A stretch of 64,000 nucleotides of DNA from Myrica gale (GCA_963930655.1 OZ005607.1:24994874-25058873); one strand, 5' to 3'; shown: positions 10,553 to 22,630, counted from the first letter of the stretch. Notes: generated from the letters alone by a model not told the origin. Program-made: numbers and translations.

Positions 10553-13500
10553 GTTTTCATCACTTCCAATATCTGCTATTTCTGGGACTGGAACTGGAGA
10601 CCTTCGTGCATCCTAACATTGAATTTCTACTGACTGATGTATTGGTACTGAGATTTGATGAAATTGGCTGTTCTACCGAATTGTTTAACATCTGCTGATT
10701 ACTGTGGAAATGAACTTTTTCATTGTGTTTTCGTGCGGAGTTTGTTGATAATTTCATGAGTACCTAGAACAATTGTTAGCCCAATCAGTGGTACTACTCG
10801 TGACGCTATTGATACTGAATTTACTACACCAGATGGCCAGGTTTGATTACTTTTCAGTTTTTTCTTGTCACTGACTGCTACTTGAGTTCTGCTTCTGTTA
10901 TTACCCAAAATTTGCATAGCTAGATGTAGTCCATTGCATGCATGAGCCAAAACACTCCATATAAACGTATAACGGTGTCCAGAATATAATATTTATACCT
11001 CTGCTTAATGGAATCCAGATATCTATCCTATCTATGGATCCCAATGTAAGGAATTACCATCCAAGAGATTGTCAAGTAAATAGCACTTGTCTAGACTCTG
11101 CTTGTAAGTGTATGTTTGACTGCCCAATGATGTCTGCCTGAGACAATTGGCTGCTAATTTCAAGGTTTTCTTGTTTTTTTCCTTATTTTCCGTTACTAAA
11201 ATATAAGAGCAGATATCATGTATTAATCGATGGTATCTCAACTTACTTTGTTTACATGCGTAATAAATGAGTGCGTGCTATCAGACCAGTATGCTTTACG
11301 TGCTGTAATATTTCATGAATAGGATTCTAATACCTGTAGAGAATGTTTCATAAATTAAAGTGAAAAATGGTTTTATTACACTTTTAGTTGTTTACAGAAG
11401 TTCCGGCTGATTGATACTGCTGGAATCAGAAGAAGGGCAGCTGTAGCTTCATCAGGTAGTACAACAGAGGCTTTATCAGTGAATCGGGCATTTCGTGCCA
11501 TACGTCGTTCTGATGTTGTCGCTCTTGTCATTGAGGCCATGGCGTGTATCACAGAACAGGTACTTCATCCATGTCTACTTCTGAGGTTGTAGTCCCAAAA
11601 TGCTGTAAGAACATTTTGACTTTTCTGACATATTTATGCCTACAATGGATTGAACATGCTGTAAGAACAAGCACTGAAGTCTTCCGTGCTATTTTGTTCT
11701 GGAAACGGCATTGCTTCTAATGCAACATGTGGTAAAAATAATAGTCCCTGGGATAGATTTTCTATCAAGCTCAGCATCCACTAACATCCTCCGTCAAGTG
11801 AAATCCTGTCCAACATCCTTGATCCAAGTGTAGGCCTTATACACACAAATAGATGAAATTAATGGGAAAAAAGAAGAAGAGGTTTTCTGGTATTGGACCA
11901 CAATGTTAAGGAGATAAGAAATATGATACTTGTTTCTGAATCAAGACATGAGAAAGAAAGAATCAAGGATTGGCCCCTCCATATATATCAATTTACAGAT
12001 TATCCTTATTAAGCCATTACTATTTTGACAGAATGTAGAATGAATGAAGATCCAACACATGCTTCTGTTAGCATTTTGTTTCCAAACCTGTTCCATAGAT
12101 AGTCGACTCCTGGCACAATTTTAGAACAATGGCCTTGTCATGGATATCAACATTTTATTTGGGGTCAGGTTCAAGATTGCCTGAATGCAGATGTTTTGAA
12201 AGTTAAGGACTTCTATTTTTGCTCAAAATTCTGAGACTGATAGTTTTGCATAACGCTCGTCCACTCTTTTTTTTCTCCTACAAAAAATCATCAGTGCTGC
12301 AGAATTTGGAATATACTTTTTTAAAATTTGTTTATAAGCGAAGTAAAATTCAAGATAATAGATTGCTCTTCTGATTTTTTGAAATATAGTCACTGCTCTT
12401 TAGCCTATTATCAGGTCACCTGCTGGCCGTTTTCTTTCTGCTAGTAATTGATTTTTAAGTATATTTTCTTGTATTCCCAGAATATCCTAGGATTTCAGGA
12501 TCGCTGAAAGGATAGAAAGCGAAGTAAAGGGGTGCCTGATAGTTGTAAAAAAATGGGATACAATACCAAATAAAAATCAGCAGACTGCAACATATTATGA
12601 GCAAGATGTTAGAGAGAAGCTCCGTACACTGCATTGGGCTCCAATTGTTTATTCAACAGTAATAGCTGGTCAGAGTGTTGAGAAGTATGTTCGACTGAAC
12701 TATATCTTTTGTTTCACAACTTACAATTCAGTTGCATTGTCAACCAAAATCCATGCTCATGTGATCCCTATTCTGCAATAGTTACTGGCTTTAAAAAATT
12801 GCATTGCCATATATGACATATGAGCATCTTTTCACTACATGACCTGGGCTATACATTAACGACATTATTCTGTTGCTGAATGCAGGGTCATTGTTGCTGC
12901 TAGTGCAGTTGAAAAGGAGAGGTCAAGGCGGCTTGGTACTTCCATATTAAATCAAGTGGTACAGGAAGCTCTAGCTTTTAAGTCACCTCCAAGGACTCGA
13001 GGTGGCAAGAGAGGACGTGTTTATTACTGCACCCATGTAATTTTTGTTATGGAAGATCATGTCTATATTACTGGTCTGTTGTAATGTGGGTGTTTAAATG
13101 TATTATTATAGTTCTTGTAACTATACTCAATTTATGATGACTAACCTAATTTTATTAAGTTAGAGATGAGGTAATAAAATATAATCTGAAAAAAAAGAAC
13201 CGTTCTGTTTTAGTTCTAGTCCTACTGTTTATAGAGTTAAAGCAATGGTAGGGATCTTTAAGAAATCATTATTAGACTTATTCATAAAATGAGTGCAGTA
13301 GAGATGAGAGTGTTGAGATGTATTTGTGGCAATACTAGATCAGGTAATGAAGTCATTCATGAGCAATTTGGATGACACCAATTGAGTATAAAATGGGAGA
13401 GTCGTCGGAGATGGTTAATATATGTGAACCAGAGTCCTACCAGTGAAACAATACAAGATTAAACTATGTAAATCTGAAAGAGAAAAAGAACAGGAAGGAC

Positions 13501-15137
13501 GTATTACAAGGTATCACTGGTAAAAGGAAAGTGATGCGAGGCAGAATAGTATTGGGTCTGCTACCAAGTTGATGCAAGATCTATAGGACATTCAGCACTG
13601 AAGTAGTTTTCTTGATAAGCTGTCGGAAATTTCTTGGATTGGTTTTGATGTCACAGGACGTAGGGATCGTTTGGGCTATTAGAAAAAACCTGATCATGAA
13701 GGAATTTGGTGGCTGTTTGCTTTTAAAACAGGGAATTGATGAAGGAAGAAAAGATAAAATGAGGCAAGCACATCCCAGTTTTCGGAGCAATCTCACACTC
13801 AGAACTTCGATGAAGCTGCTGGAAAATCTGTCTGAATTTTCATTAGTGTTTAAAAGCCCTGTATAGGGTTTTGTAATCATTTTCCGATGAAGACTAGGAT
13901 CCCTTGATAAAAATGGAAAAGAACTACTGAATATAGGTATCGACTAAGACAAAATAATAGGACTCAGGGGCCTCTGTTGCGGCCATTCCAGCAAATCCAA
14001 ATATTTCTAGATTACCCTGACCTTCAAAATATAAGGTAACTTGACTAAAACTAAACCAGAAGGTGTTTATGCAAAGAAACATAAAACAAGACTTTGTAAC
14101 TACAATATACTGATAATGGTATTTGATCTAGTTTTTTCTTTCTTTCTTGTCTACATTAGGAAGACAAGACTAGTGAAGAGGTAAAACTGAAGACATGTTC
14201 ATAGATAGAATGATTCTCATTAAAGGATTTATGTAAACAAGCCTAATTAGCTGGGGTTAAGGCTTGGTTCCTAAAGTTCTGGACGCCAGCACTGTGCCAG
14301 CGCTGGGAGGAGTTTAGGTTGTGATATAAACCTTTTTTCCTTCTTTGATGCAAGAATTTGCTTTAGGAATGAATTTGTATAATGAACTTGGTGGTACTCG
14401 ATAACTCAATTGATGTCCTTCTGCAGGCTGCCATAAGGCCACCCACATTCGTTTTCTTTGTTAATGATTCAAAACTTTTCCCTGAGACTTACAGGCGCTA
14501 GCGTACAGATGCAGGGTTTTCTGGTCCTCCAATTCGGCTTCTTTGGCGCAGCCGAAGAAAAATGCAAAATGATGAAGGTTTATTTGCTTTGAAATTTATC
14601 TTAAGATAAAAGCATATTTGCATATATTTATGTGAGTGCTTCTTTCATGGTTCCCCCCTCCCCTTTTCCGTATATTGTTTGTGTTGTTGGTGGTGCATGT
14701 CCTCTTTATTTGTAGTACCTGTGAAATTTTTTATGATTCCATGAACAAAGAATCAGTTTGTTGCACATACTGGCACCTCTTTTGCACAAATAAGCGAACA
14801 TTGCCATGGTATTGGTATTTATTTCATTCAGTTGCTGCGAGAAAGGTGCCAGCTTGTTAGTTTATACACTTATGGTAGTTATGCCTGCCTGTATTTGTAT
14901 CACCTTATTCAGGTGATGATCCCATCCTCGATACTATAGTGTTGCCTCTGAGACTGAAAGGTGTAGGACAATGAAATTAATTGCATCTCCCTATGAACTT
15001 CTTATGAATTTCCTCATGATTTTTCTAGAATCCTATAAAACCATTTAATGAAGGTTGATTTCTCTGTCGTTTAATTCGTTTAAAGGAGGCAAGCGAATCT
15101 TGTGCCGCGTGATACAAAATTGGCAGTAGCTTCGTGA
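10553..15137 (+). pseudogene. Degenerate Der/EngA double-GTPase (plastid ribosome biogenesis)
   Basis: Remnants of the nuclear gene for the plastid EngA/Der GTPase, in order: 10553-10605 (LPISAISGTGTGDL), 10766-10840 (TIVSPISGTTRDAIDTEF), 11398-11559 (LIDTAGIRRR then DVVALVIEAM), 12491-12684, 12886-13036, 14427-14577 and a last piece at 15090-15137 (QANLVPRD, stop). Most splice borders and phases survive. Damage: the first GTPase domain is absent; the P-loop of the second domain, expected between 10606 and 10765, is unrecognisable; the G4 motif NKWD reads KKWD; in 14427-14577 an apparent 15-bp deletion joins the halves of two codons into TAG (YRR-stop-RTDAGF). The last piece is one base out of frame with the preceding exon. 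No functional protein is expected. Der is essential in plastids, so an intact copy must lie elsewhere; that last step is inference. Confidence 0.85.
13289..13600 (+). mobile_element. RTE-type LINE reverse-transcriptase 3' fragment
   Basis: Translated in pieces it gives MSAVEMRVLRCICGNTRSGN, then HEQFG, a degraded tail with RRRW, and later WVCYQVDARSIGHSALK. This is the usual C-terminal end of plant RTE-like reverse transcriptases (EMRMLRWMCG...LRWFGHV). It carries stops and shifts and has no visible target duplication. It sits in the intron between the 12886-13036 and 14427-14577 pieces of the Der pseudogene. Confidence 0.65.
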
Positions 15138-15886
15138 GCAAACAAGATTCTTGCCACATTTCCAACACGACCAAGGTTTCCAATTTTCAGCTGTTGTCAA
15201 GAGAGCTTTTTTCTATGGGAAGACTTCATGCAGCTAGCTAACTAAAGGTCATCCAATGGCGAGCTGGTTGTAAGTTCTTGTCTCTCTCTTGCTGATTCAT
15301 GGCTGGTGCGTTAGAAGCCCTTGGCGAAACCTGCCAAAAAAAGAGTGACCTACTGTGCACGGTTGCTGATAATTGATGCTGGTCCTGGACACGTAGATTA
15401 CAGCTTTAAATCAAGACGATTGGAGTGAATTTGATCGTACCAGTAGATTTGATATGATCCTGCGTATTGAAGTTATTTAGTAAATCAGATCTAATTATTA
15501 GTAGGCAGAGATAGACCTGCATTTTCAATGATAAGGATGCCTACCACTAGGGCTGTTCAGTGCCACCGGAAAATTCCGGTGGCACCGGGGTACCGGTGCT
15601 CCGGCACCCCGGTGTAGGTGCCGGTGCAGCAATTTGGGGGAAACCCGGGGGTATTCCCGGTTCCCGGGTTCCCCGGCACCGGGAACCCGGGGGACCGGGA
15701 ACCGGGTTTTCCACCTTTTTTCAGGTCGCACCCACACCAAATCCCCTCCAGGCCCTCCCCTCTATACCCCCGGTCACCTTATCACTTCCCGGCCTGAACA
15801 CATCCCTCACGAATTTCAACGAAGCAAACAGCGAAGGTCTTTAACAGTAACACACCCTGTAGCGAGATAGCAAACTCGAAGTTCCA

Positions 15887-16141
15887 ATGATGGCGAGTCC
15901 TTCCCTCCTACGGTCTGCGACGTCGTCATTTCACGGCCAGTCCCCACTCGTTTCGGCCCAACTGTCCGTACGAACTCCTCACGGAAGCCATAAAGTTGCG
16001 CTTGGCTCGGTAAAGGCCACGACTGGTATTGTGCTGGTGGAGAAGGCCAAGTCTGAGAAGGTCAATCGGCTCAAGGCCACTTACCTCGACAAGATCATTC
16101 CGAAGCTCAAGGAAGAGTTTTCGTACAAGAACATCCTCGAG
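15887..16141 (+). pseudogene. Captured exon 1 of plastid ribosomal protein L5
   Basis: The frame opens MMASPSLLRSATSSFHGQSP, a Ser/Thr-rich, acid-poor plastid transit peptide, and continues through GIVLVEKAKSEKVNRLKATY to KLKEEFSYKNILE, matching the N-terminus of nuclear-encoded 50S L5. It stops at a GT donor (GAG|GTAAAT, 16141/16142) with no following exon, because the hAT terminus comes next. Unspliced, the frame runs to 16222 as 111 residues. The frame is undamaged, so capture was recent or selection persists. The rest of L5 (RNA-binding body) is missing, so it cannot act as a ribosomal protein. Confidence 0.85.
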
Positions 16142-16480
16142 GTAAATATTTTTTTCTCTTTTATTCAACTAATGCATCAATGGGGCTGCGATATTTGTGG
16201 TTTAATTGTTGTGCTTTTATAATTTTGTATTGCTTGTTGGATGAGCTCTGTTTGTTGGATTGAAAGTGGTTCGAGGGTCTATGTTTGGTTACTGAGAAAA
16301 TGTGGGAGATGTTAAGAACTTGAACTTATGAATAAGTGTCCATTTATAAAACTAGAAAGAGGAATAATAAAAATTCAACTGGTAAGTTTGCTGTATGCTG
16401 ATTGAACTTGTGAATAAGTGTCTATGTTTGCCCTTAAAGGTGTAGGTGTAGGTGGCATTTTTTAAAAAACCGGCATATTC

Positions 16481-16520
16481 GGTGTAGGTGCCGGTTTTGG
16501 CCAAAACCGGCACCTACACC
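16481..16520. repeat. 40-bp perfect palindrome in hAT subterminal region
   Basis: The left half is GGTGTAGGTGCCGGTTTTGG and the right half is its exact reverse complement with no spacer. It ends 17 bp inside the right terminus of the hAT element. Clustered subterminal motifs of this kind are transposase-binding sites in hAT elements; that function is inferred here. Confidence 0.85.
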
Positions 16521-17269
16521 GGGGTTGAACAGCCCTACCTACCACTAGCCATCATACTGGAGATTTCTGGGAGTGTGATGAGCTTCTTTTCTAGCTTACA
16601 TTAACCAAGAACAAATGCATGTCTTCCACCCCTTGTTTCAAATAGGTGTCTTGGATTGGTTCATGTGGATTCTCTATTTTCTAAATAAAAATGATAAATA
16701 AAGAAAAAAAAAGTAATATTTTCTAAATAAAAATATACAAAATTTATTTCTTTTTATATTTTGTCTTAGAGGGGTATTTCGGTTAATTCACATCATTTTT
16801 TTATTATCTGATTTAACACCCAAATAAATCAAATGGAGAGCAATAATTGATTGGTTTTTAAACATGAGTGTAATAAAATAAATTGAAACTAGATTAATAT
16901 TTACCCATAAACATGAAGCATGCTATCAATTTTTCTCCTTCTCGTGTGTCTGGGCTGGCAGGCAAGGATAACATTGAATTTTCCCGTGATGGACCATAAG
17001 CCGAAGTGCAAACAGTCATGACTCGTGTCCTCCCATTAGCTCGGAAAAATTACGAAGTCATGTGGCACATTCTGTACCACATTTTCGGAGAGCTTGCCAC
17101 GTGTTTACTAGATTAAATGCAATTTTCCTTTTTCTGGGAGCTTTAACAAGATCTGGGTCCAATCCAGGAAGACAGCCGAAGAACGGGATGAGAAATCAAT
17201 GTTGTCAGGCTATCCATGTCCTTGGCGGTACAAATTGTTTGGTGCACTACTTTACTGTTAAGCCGCGGT

Positions 17270-17937
17270 TGTCGATATAGTAGTTAACGGTAGTGTAGAT
17301 GATGGTTTGATGAAAATCGTCTTCGTAATTGACGGAATAACATATTTGATACCGTCACCGCACCGCTAAGGCATAATAATCGCCCTTACCTGTGACGGTT
17401 ATATGATAACCGCTTAAACCGTATAACCGTTGTGCAAAAAAAAAACTTTTCCTTGAATTTTTTCATTTTTTTACTGTTTTAGGCTGTTTAAATTTCTAAC
17501 ATAATATCATAATAAATAATCATATTAAATGGACAAATATCATAACATATTCAAATATAATATCATAATCATTAACAATCATAACAAATATAAAGTTGTT
17601 CAAAAGTATAACATAATATCATATTCAAACATAAAGACTAAAGTCTAATAAAAGTGTCCAACAATGTGACATAAATCAATTAACATATTCCAACAAAAGC
17701 CCAACAAAAGTATGTCACATAATCAATAATCATCTCAAGTCTCAACTAGGGGTGGTTAACGGTAGTGTAGGTGACGGTTTTCGCCAAACTGTCACCGTCA
17801 CCGCAATTGACAAAATTACATATTTGACACCGTCACCGCACCGCTAAGGCACAATAACCGCCATTACCGGTAGCGGTAGCGGTTTTAGCGGTTAAAACGG
17901 TAACCGCCGGTGTAAATGAACACTCATAGTCGTCGAG
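17270..17937. mobile_element. Decayed hAT-like sequence with duplicated end region
   Basis: TTAACGGTAGTGTAG, then ACCGTCACCGCACCGCTAAG, occur twice in the same orientation, at about 17283-17445 and 17752-17930. The second copy begins TAGGGGTGGTTAACGG, a hAT-like terminus. The far end (CACTCATAG near 17937) is only a weak inverse and no target duplication is evident. CGGT/ACCG subterminal motifs are abundant. Confidence 0.45.
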
Positions 17938-17940
17938 TAT

Positions 17941-18207
17941 ATTTCGATTGGTATTTTTTATAATTATGAGTATTTGCTTGATTTTTTGTGTAAAGTGGAG
18001 AGATAAATGATTTGATGTAATTGTTTAATATAAAATTATTAGAGTTTGTGAAAAAGTATAGAGAGAGAAAATTTATGTTGAATAAAAAAGTAAAAAGTTG
18101 TTGGAGATTGTGTAAAATGTATTGGTGTTTGTGTTTAAATTCTGAATATGTTTTGTGCTAATTTTGTGAATGTATTTGAATCCTGAAAAAATTATAGGAA
18201 ACGAACA
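17941..18207. repeat. Unclassified AT-rich repeat family, copy 1 (partial)
   Basis: Shares ordered blocks with 21396-21775 and 43230-43612: GATAAATGATTTGATGTA, then a run ending GAAAAAGTATAGAGAGA, then TGTGTAAAATGTATTGGTG, ending near AAACGAACAT. The copies are diverged and I could not define termini or a target duplication. Confidence 0.55.
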
Positions 18208-18480
18208 TAATCCTAGTTTTAGGTGAGTATTATTGTTTTTTTTTCTATATGTTTTAGGTGATTGTTGAATTGTAAATAAATTTGAACGTTTTGAGTTTGA
18301 ATTATTGTCGGGTATTCTCTGTACCCGTCTCTTACATATTGAGAATGTTCAAGGGTTTTATGTGTGCTCTCTTTGTTTTTTTTTTCTGCGTGTTTTACGT
18401 GTGCTCTCAGTATGCCTTTCACGGGGAACGAGATTGGTTCACATTTTTTTCTTTTATTTAAACTAAAATTTATTTTTAAA

Positions 18481-18847
18481 TTAAATACACTTTACACCCT
18501 CTAAGTTTGAGAGTCTCAACACTTTACACCCTGATCTATTATTTTTATCACATTACATCCACTAATTATTGATTTCAGATATTTTGCACTCTGTTAAAAT
18601 TTTCAGTCAATTTAGAAGGAAATTTATTTTTTGATCCTAAAATTACAATTTTACCCTTACAAAATGGTAAATGCCAAAAAAAATAAAGGCACAATTGTTA
18701 TTTTGCACGTTAAAAAATTATTTTCCGTCTAACTTAAATGATAATTTTAAATGAGTGCAAAATGTATGAAATTAATAATTAGTAGGTATAATGTGACAAT
18801 AATAATAAATTGAGATTCAAAATGACAAGAGTGCAATGTATATTTAA
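18481..18847. mobile_element. MITE with TTAAATACACTTTAC-type inverted ends
   Basis: The left end is TTAAATACACTTTACACCC. The right end, read in reverse, is TTAAATATACATTGCACTC. The arms then pair imperfectly towards the centre. Related ends occur at 29647-30096 and a lone right end near 43120-43140. No target duplication is clear and there is no coding capacity. Confidence 0.55.
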
Positions 18848-20283
18848 CCTTTTCTTTTTTTATGCACTTTTTACAAATCCATGAAGGCTCTCTATGCTAT
18901 AGTAGCCATGAACACGTTAGACTTATGTGGCTCTAATCTTTGGTAACAGATAAGTGCATTCATCTTATAGATTTTCTGCAAAAGCAACATGAAATAGGTA
19001 TAGATACCGAGCAGTCTTTTCTTTAGGCAGAGAAAAAAAGAACACTGCATTGATAATTTGATATGAAGAAGTTATGAGTCCTCGGCTCTACGAAATCGAA
19101 AGAGACCAATAGTAGTAAATACATGCGTGACAATGTCAACAAATTTATGAGTCACAAGAAGTACCTCGTATAGTGTGCTATAAATATCCAAACCAATTAG
19201 TCAAGATAAACTTCCGGACAATCTGTCACATGCGAATTCGCCTCAGTTACCGATAGTTTACCTTTTGAATTTTTATTGTTAATTTGGATAAAAATTATTA
19301 TTTTTATTTAATAAAATGACGATTTTATCTTCATAATTTTTTATAATTATATTTTATATAGAGATAAATTTATTATTTTACTAAATAAAAATAGTAATTT
19401 TTTCCAAATTAATAGATGGTGCAAAATGTAACGGTTGACCATTGAGAGACGAATAGTAACGAAATTGATAATTTTTTGTGTAAAGTGTCGTAACCATAAT
19501 AATTGGGAGGGCCAAAAATTTATTTTTTCTAAAAAAATTATTTTTACCTTTCAATTATAGTATCACTATCACTTTGAAGCTCATAACTATTGAATTCATT
19601 ACATTAAATTTTAAATTTATCAAAATTTATCAATACACACATTAAAATAAGATAAGATCATTAAAATCATGTTATGCGTGCTACATATTGGCAATATTAG
19701 TTGAATGTGCATATTGATAAATATTGACAATTTGGAGGTATAATGTGGCGAACTTGGTAGTTCGGACCGTATAGTGACATTCACATCTTAAAGGATGCAA
19801 AGTGATATTTTATTTTTGCATTTTATTAATTCCTCCGTTGAAGGTCTAAATCTTTCTTATTTAATGGTTTTTTTTTGTTTCTCTTACCCTGCCTCTTGCT
19901 TTTTTTTTAAAATCTTAATATAATAATTTTATTTAAAAAAACACGCATATCACTGGTAATTTATTAAACTGGACGAAAATTTGACAGACTGATTGATTTT
20001 CAAAATGGCTTAAACCTATCCAATTATTTGTCAACTCTAGAAATTCAGTCAACTTTTTTAAATTTCATAAAAACTTGTACAATATTTTTTTAGATTTTTC
20101 CTTCTCAAAAAGGTTTATTGAGATTTCAAAATGAGTACCGACAATCTTGGATTTATACTTAAGCATCAGAGTCGTCGTCAATATGGTCCAAAAATAGGAT
20201 CGTTGTAATTTTCTACTCGAATTGTATAGTAGAATTTGAAAAGAAATATACACAATAAGTGAACTTTACATCATTTAACATTA

Positions 20284-20796
20284 GGGTTAATGACCAAAAT
20301 AGTCCCTGGGTTTTATGCTCATTATCGATTTGGTCCTTGGGTTTTCAATTTGGTCACATAACTCCTTTGATTATCCTCATTTATCGATTTAGTCATTCCG
20401 TCTAATTCTGTCTCCTCCATGCACAATTAGCTAAAGGTGGGCCACGTCACCACCAATAGCATCGCGACACGTGTCCGATTTTAATAAAAAAAACAAAAAA
20501 CTAAGGTACATGTGGAATATTCGTAAAAAAAAATCGAACAGGGGAGAACCCCCCATTCGCCCGACGAACCGTTGTCATTAGTTTTTTATTTTTGTTTTAA
20601 ATCGGGCACGTGTCGCGATGCTATTGGTGGTGACGTGGCCCACCGTAAGCTGATTGTGTATGGAGGAGACGAAATTAGACGGAAGAACTAAATCGATAAA
20701 TGAGGATAACCTAAGGACTTATGTGACCAAATTGAAAACTCAAGGACCAAATCGATAATGAGTATAAAACCCAGAGACTACTTTGATCATTAACCC
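20284..20796. mobile_element. Mutator-type MITE, 513 bp, copy 2
   Basis: Same family as 7259-7868: starts GGGTTAATGACC, ends GATCATTAACCC, with TIRs of about 200 bp containing ATCGATTTGGTCC and the CACGTGTC motif. The flanking 9-mers TTAACATTA (20275-20283) and TTAACGTTA (20797-20805) match at 8 of 9 positions. The centre is a short poly(A)-interrupted segment without the GC-rich core of copy 1. Confidence 0.85.
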
Positions 20797-21062
20797 TTAA
20801 CGTTATTTATATAAAAATTTAAACAACATAAGTCTTACAATAAAATTCATGTGTTATATCTATCTCTCTAAATTATATTCGCGCAATAAATTATAAAACA
20901 TATTAATCTAACCTTCTTAATCACTAGCCCTTGTACCTTTTCCTAGCTTTTGTCCCAACCTTCCCAATTGGCTAAAGACCCACCCCAGTTAAAACTATCA
21001 GTGGTCCCTTGTTGCAAATTAATTACTTGTACGTTCTATTTCAATTTATTCCATCAATAATT

Positions 21063-21258
21063 GGGTATGTTTGGGGTTCAAATATTTGGGTCCAAAAATT
21101 TAGGTTTAATCATAAAAAATTCATCGCATAATTTATTATTATTATAATATTTATTAAAAATCTTCTCTCTTTACTTTTTCACCAACTCTCATAACATATC
21201 TTTACTTTATAATATTTCTCAAACTCCAATACCTAAAATTTTCACCCTCAAACATACC
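21063..21258. mobile_element. Tourist-like (PIF/Harbinger) MITE
   Basis: Starts GGGTATGTTTGGGG and ends with the inverse CTCAAACATACC, the GG..TGTTTG terminus common in Tourist elements. It is clearly related, in opposite orientation, to 35577-35775. The interior is AT-rich with CTTTACTTTTTCACCAACTC. A 3-bp target duplication could not be confirmed. Confidence 0.6.
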
Positions 21259-21395
21259 ATAGCTGATATTTTTTAATTAAAAAAACGTATCCCACGTGAT
21301 GTGAAAGCTCCTGCCACATCGTTAAAAATCCAAAAACAATTTGGTCTAAAATCGCCTGACACATTCGGAGCAGATGTATGGGGTTTGCGAGATGA

Positions 21396-21775
21396 ACCAG
21401 TGGTTGTTAGTTTGATGAAAAATTGTAACAGTTTTTAATTTTTTTTTTATAGAATTGTAAATATTTATTTAGATTGAGTTTTATAAATTTTTGTGTAAGG
21501 GTAGTTAAAAAGTTTTATAGCTATTAAATTTTTATTAAAGTTTGTAAAAAAAATGTAGAGATAATTTGATGTAATTGTTTTAAAAAAATATTAGAGTTAG
21601 TGAAAAAATATTGAGAGATAAGATTTGTTATAATTTTGTTAAAATTTTTTGAAGTTTGTGTAAAAGGTATTGGTGTTTGTGTAGTATTTTTTGAGATTTT
21701 AGAGATTAGTTTTGTAAATTTTATTGAATAAATTGTATTTTAAAATACTTTTATAAACGAACATGTTCGATTCAT
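21396..21775. repeat. Unclassified AT-rich repeat family, copy 2
   Basis: About 380 bp sharing AGTTTGATGAAAA, AATATTTATTTAGATTGAG, GATAATTTGATGTAATTG and a final AAACGAACATG with the copies at 17941 and 43230. It has no coding capacity and no defined termini. The CGAAC ending suggests a fixed 3' boundary for the family. Confidence 0.55.
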
Positions 21776-22558
21776 AGAGAGAGATGGTGATAAAGAAATT
21801 GAGATATAATTTGATGGAGAAAAATATATTTATTTTAGAATTATTTTATTAAACCAAATTTTGATATGCAAGGAGGAAGGTAGAAGAATAAAAATAAAAT
21901 TAAAAGCATCTTTACTAAATATCTTGTCCGCAAAATGTTGGAGAAAACTTAAGAAAAATAAAAACATCAATACTAATAAAAACGAAGGGTTAAGTATTCA
22001 TTTCATCCTCCAGTTTTGACTATTTTTAACAAATTGTCCTTTAATTTTTAACTTGATTACATAGGTCACAAAATTATAACTTTTGTCAAATAAGTCATTC
22101 TCTTAAAATTTTATTCTCAAAAGTAGTGATTCACAGTCAGTTTCAATAGTAACTTCACACTTATAAACCAAAAATTAAAATAATGTGATTTATAATTTTT
22201 TTAAAGATTTTTTTCTTAAATTTTTATTTAAAAAATTTAGTTTAAATAGTTTTCTTTGTTTTATTTTTTAAAATATAAAAAATTACGAACAAAATTACAA
22301 AAAAAACTTTAAAAAAAAATTTTAAAAAATATATAAGTCACATGATTTTAATTTTAAATGACATGTGTATTGAAACTAGCATGTAAATTGTTAATTTGAT
22401 ATATATAAGTTTAACGAAAAAATTTATTTAATAAAAATGATAAATTTAGAGATTGTTATGTCTAATTTTAAAATTTAATAAATATATAACCTTAAAAAGA
22501 AATAAAATGGCATATCCATTGGGATCTGGTTTGTTAGATGGGTGACTATCATATTAGT

Positions 22559-22630
22559 CCCACTCAATCAAGTCATATGTTCAGCCAAAATAGTCCCTCT
22601 CAATCAAGTCATATGTTCAGCCAAAATAGT
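22559..22630. repeat. 36-bp tandem duplication
   Basis: Two adjacent, nearly identical copies of a 36-bp unit containing TCAATCAAGTCATATGTTC. It lies in gene-free AT-rich DNA. Confidence 0.8.

Larger units (their letters stand above)
15548..16537 (+). mobile_element. Pack-type hAT element carrying plastid RPL5 exon 1
   Basis: A 990-bp element bounded by inverted termini TAGGGCTGTTCA (15548) and TGAACAGCCCTA (to 16537), flanked by a perfect 8-bp target duplication CCTACCAC at 15540-15547 and 16538-16545. Eight bases and a TAGGG-type end are hAT hallmarks. Subterminal regions are dense in CCGGCACC/GGTGCCGG motifs, including a 40-bp perfect palindrome at 16481-16520. There is no transposase. 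The interior carries a plausible 5' UTR, first exon and start of the first intron of the nuclear gene for plastid ribosomal protein L5. It lies 400 bp beyond the Der pseudogene. Confidence 0.85.

Noticed and set aside
13581..13880. About 100-codon frames on both strands after the RTE fragment
   Set aside because: Mutually overlapping frames with no recognised motif; most likely extension of LINE debris or chance.
15525..15870. Several overlapping Pro/Gly-rich frames at the left hAT end
   Set aside because: Produced by GC-rich subterminal repeat motifs without stops; no conserved domain.
22559..22630. CRISPR-like direct repeats
   Set aside because: Two adjacent units with no spacers in a plant nuclear sequence; a simple tandem duplication.
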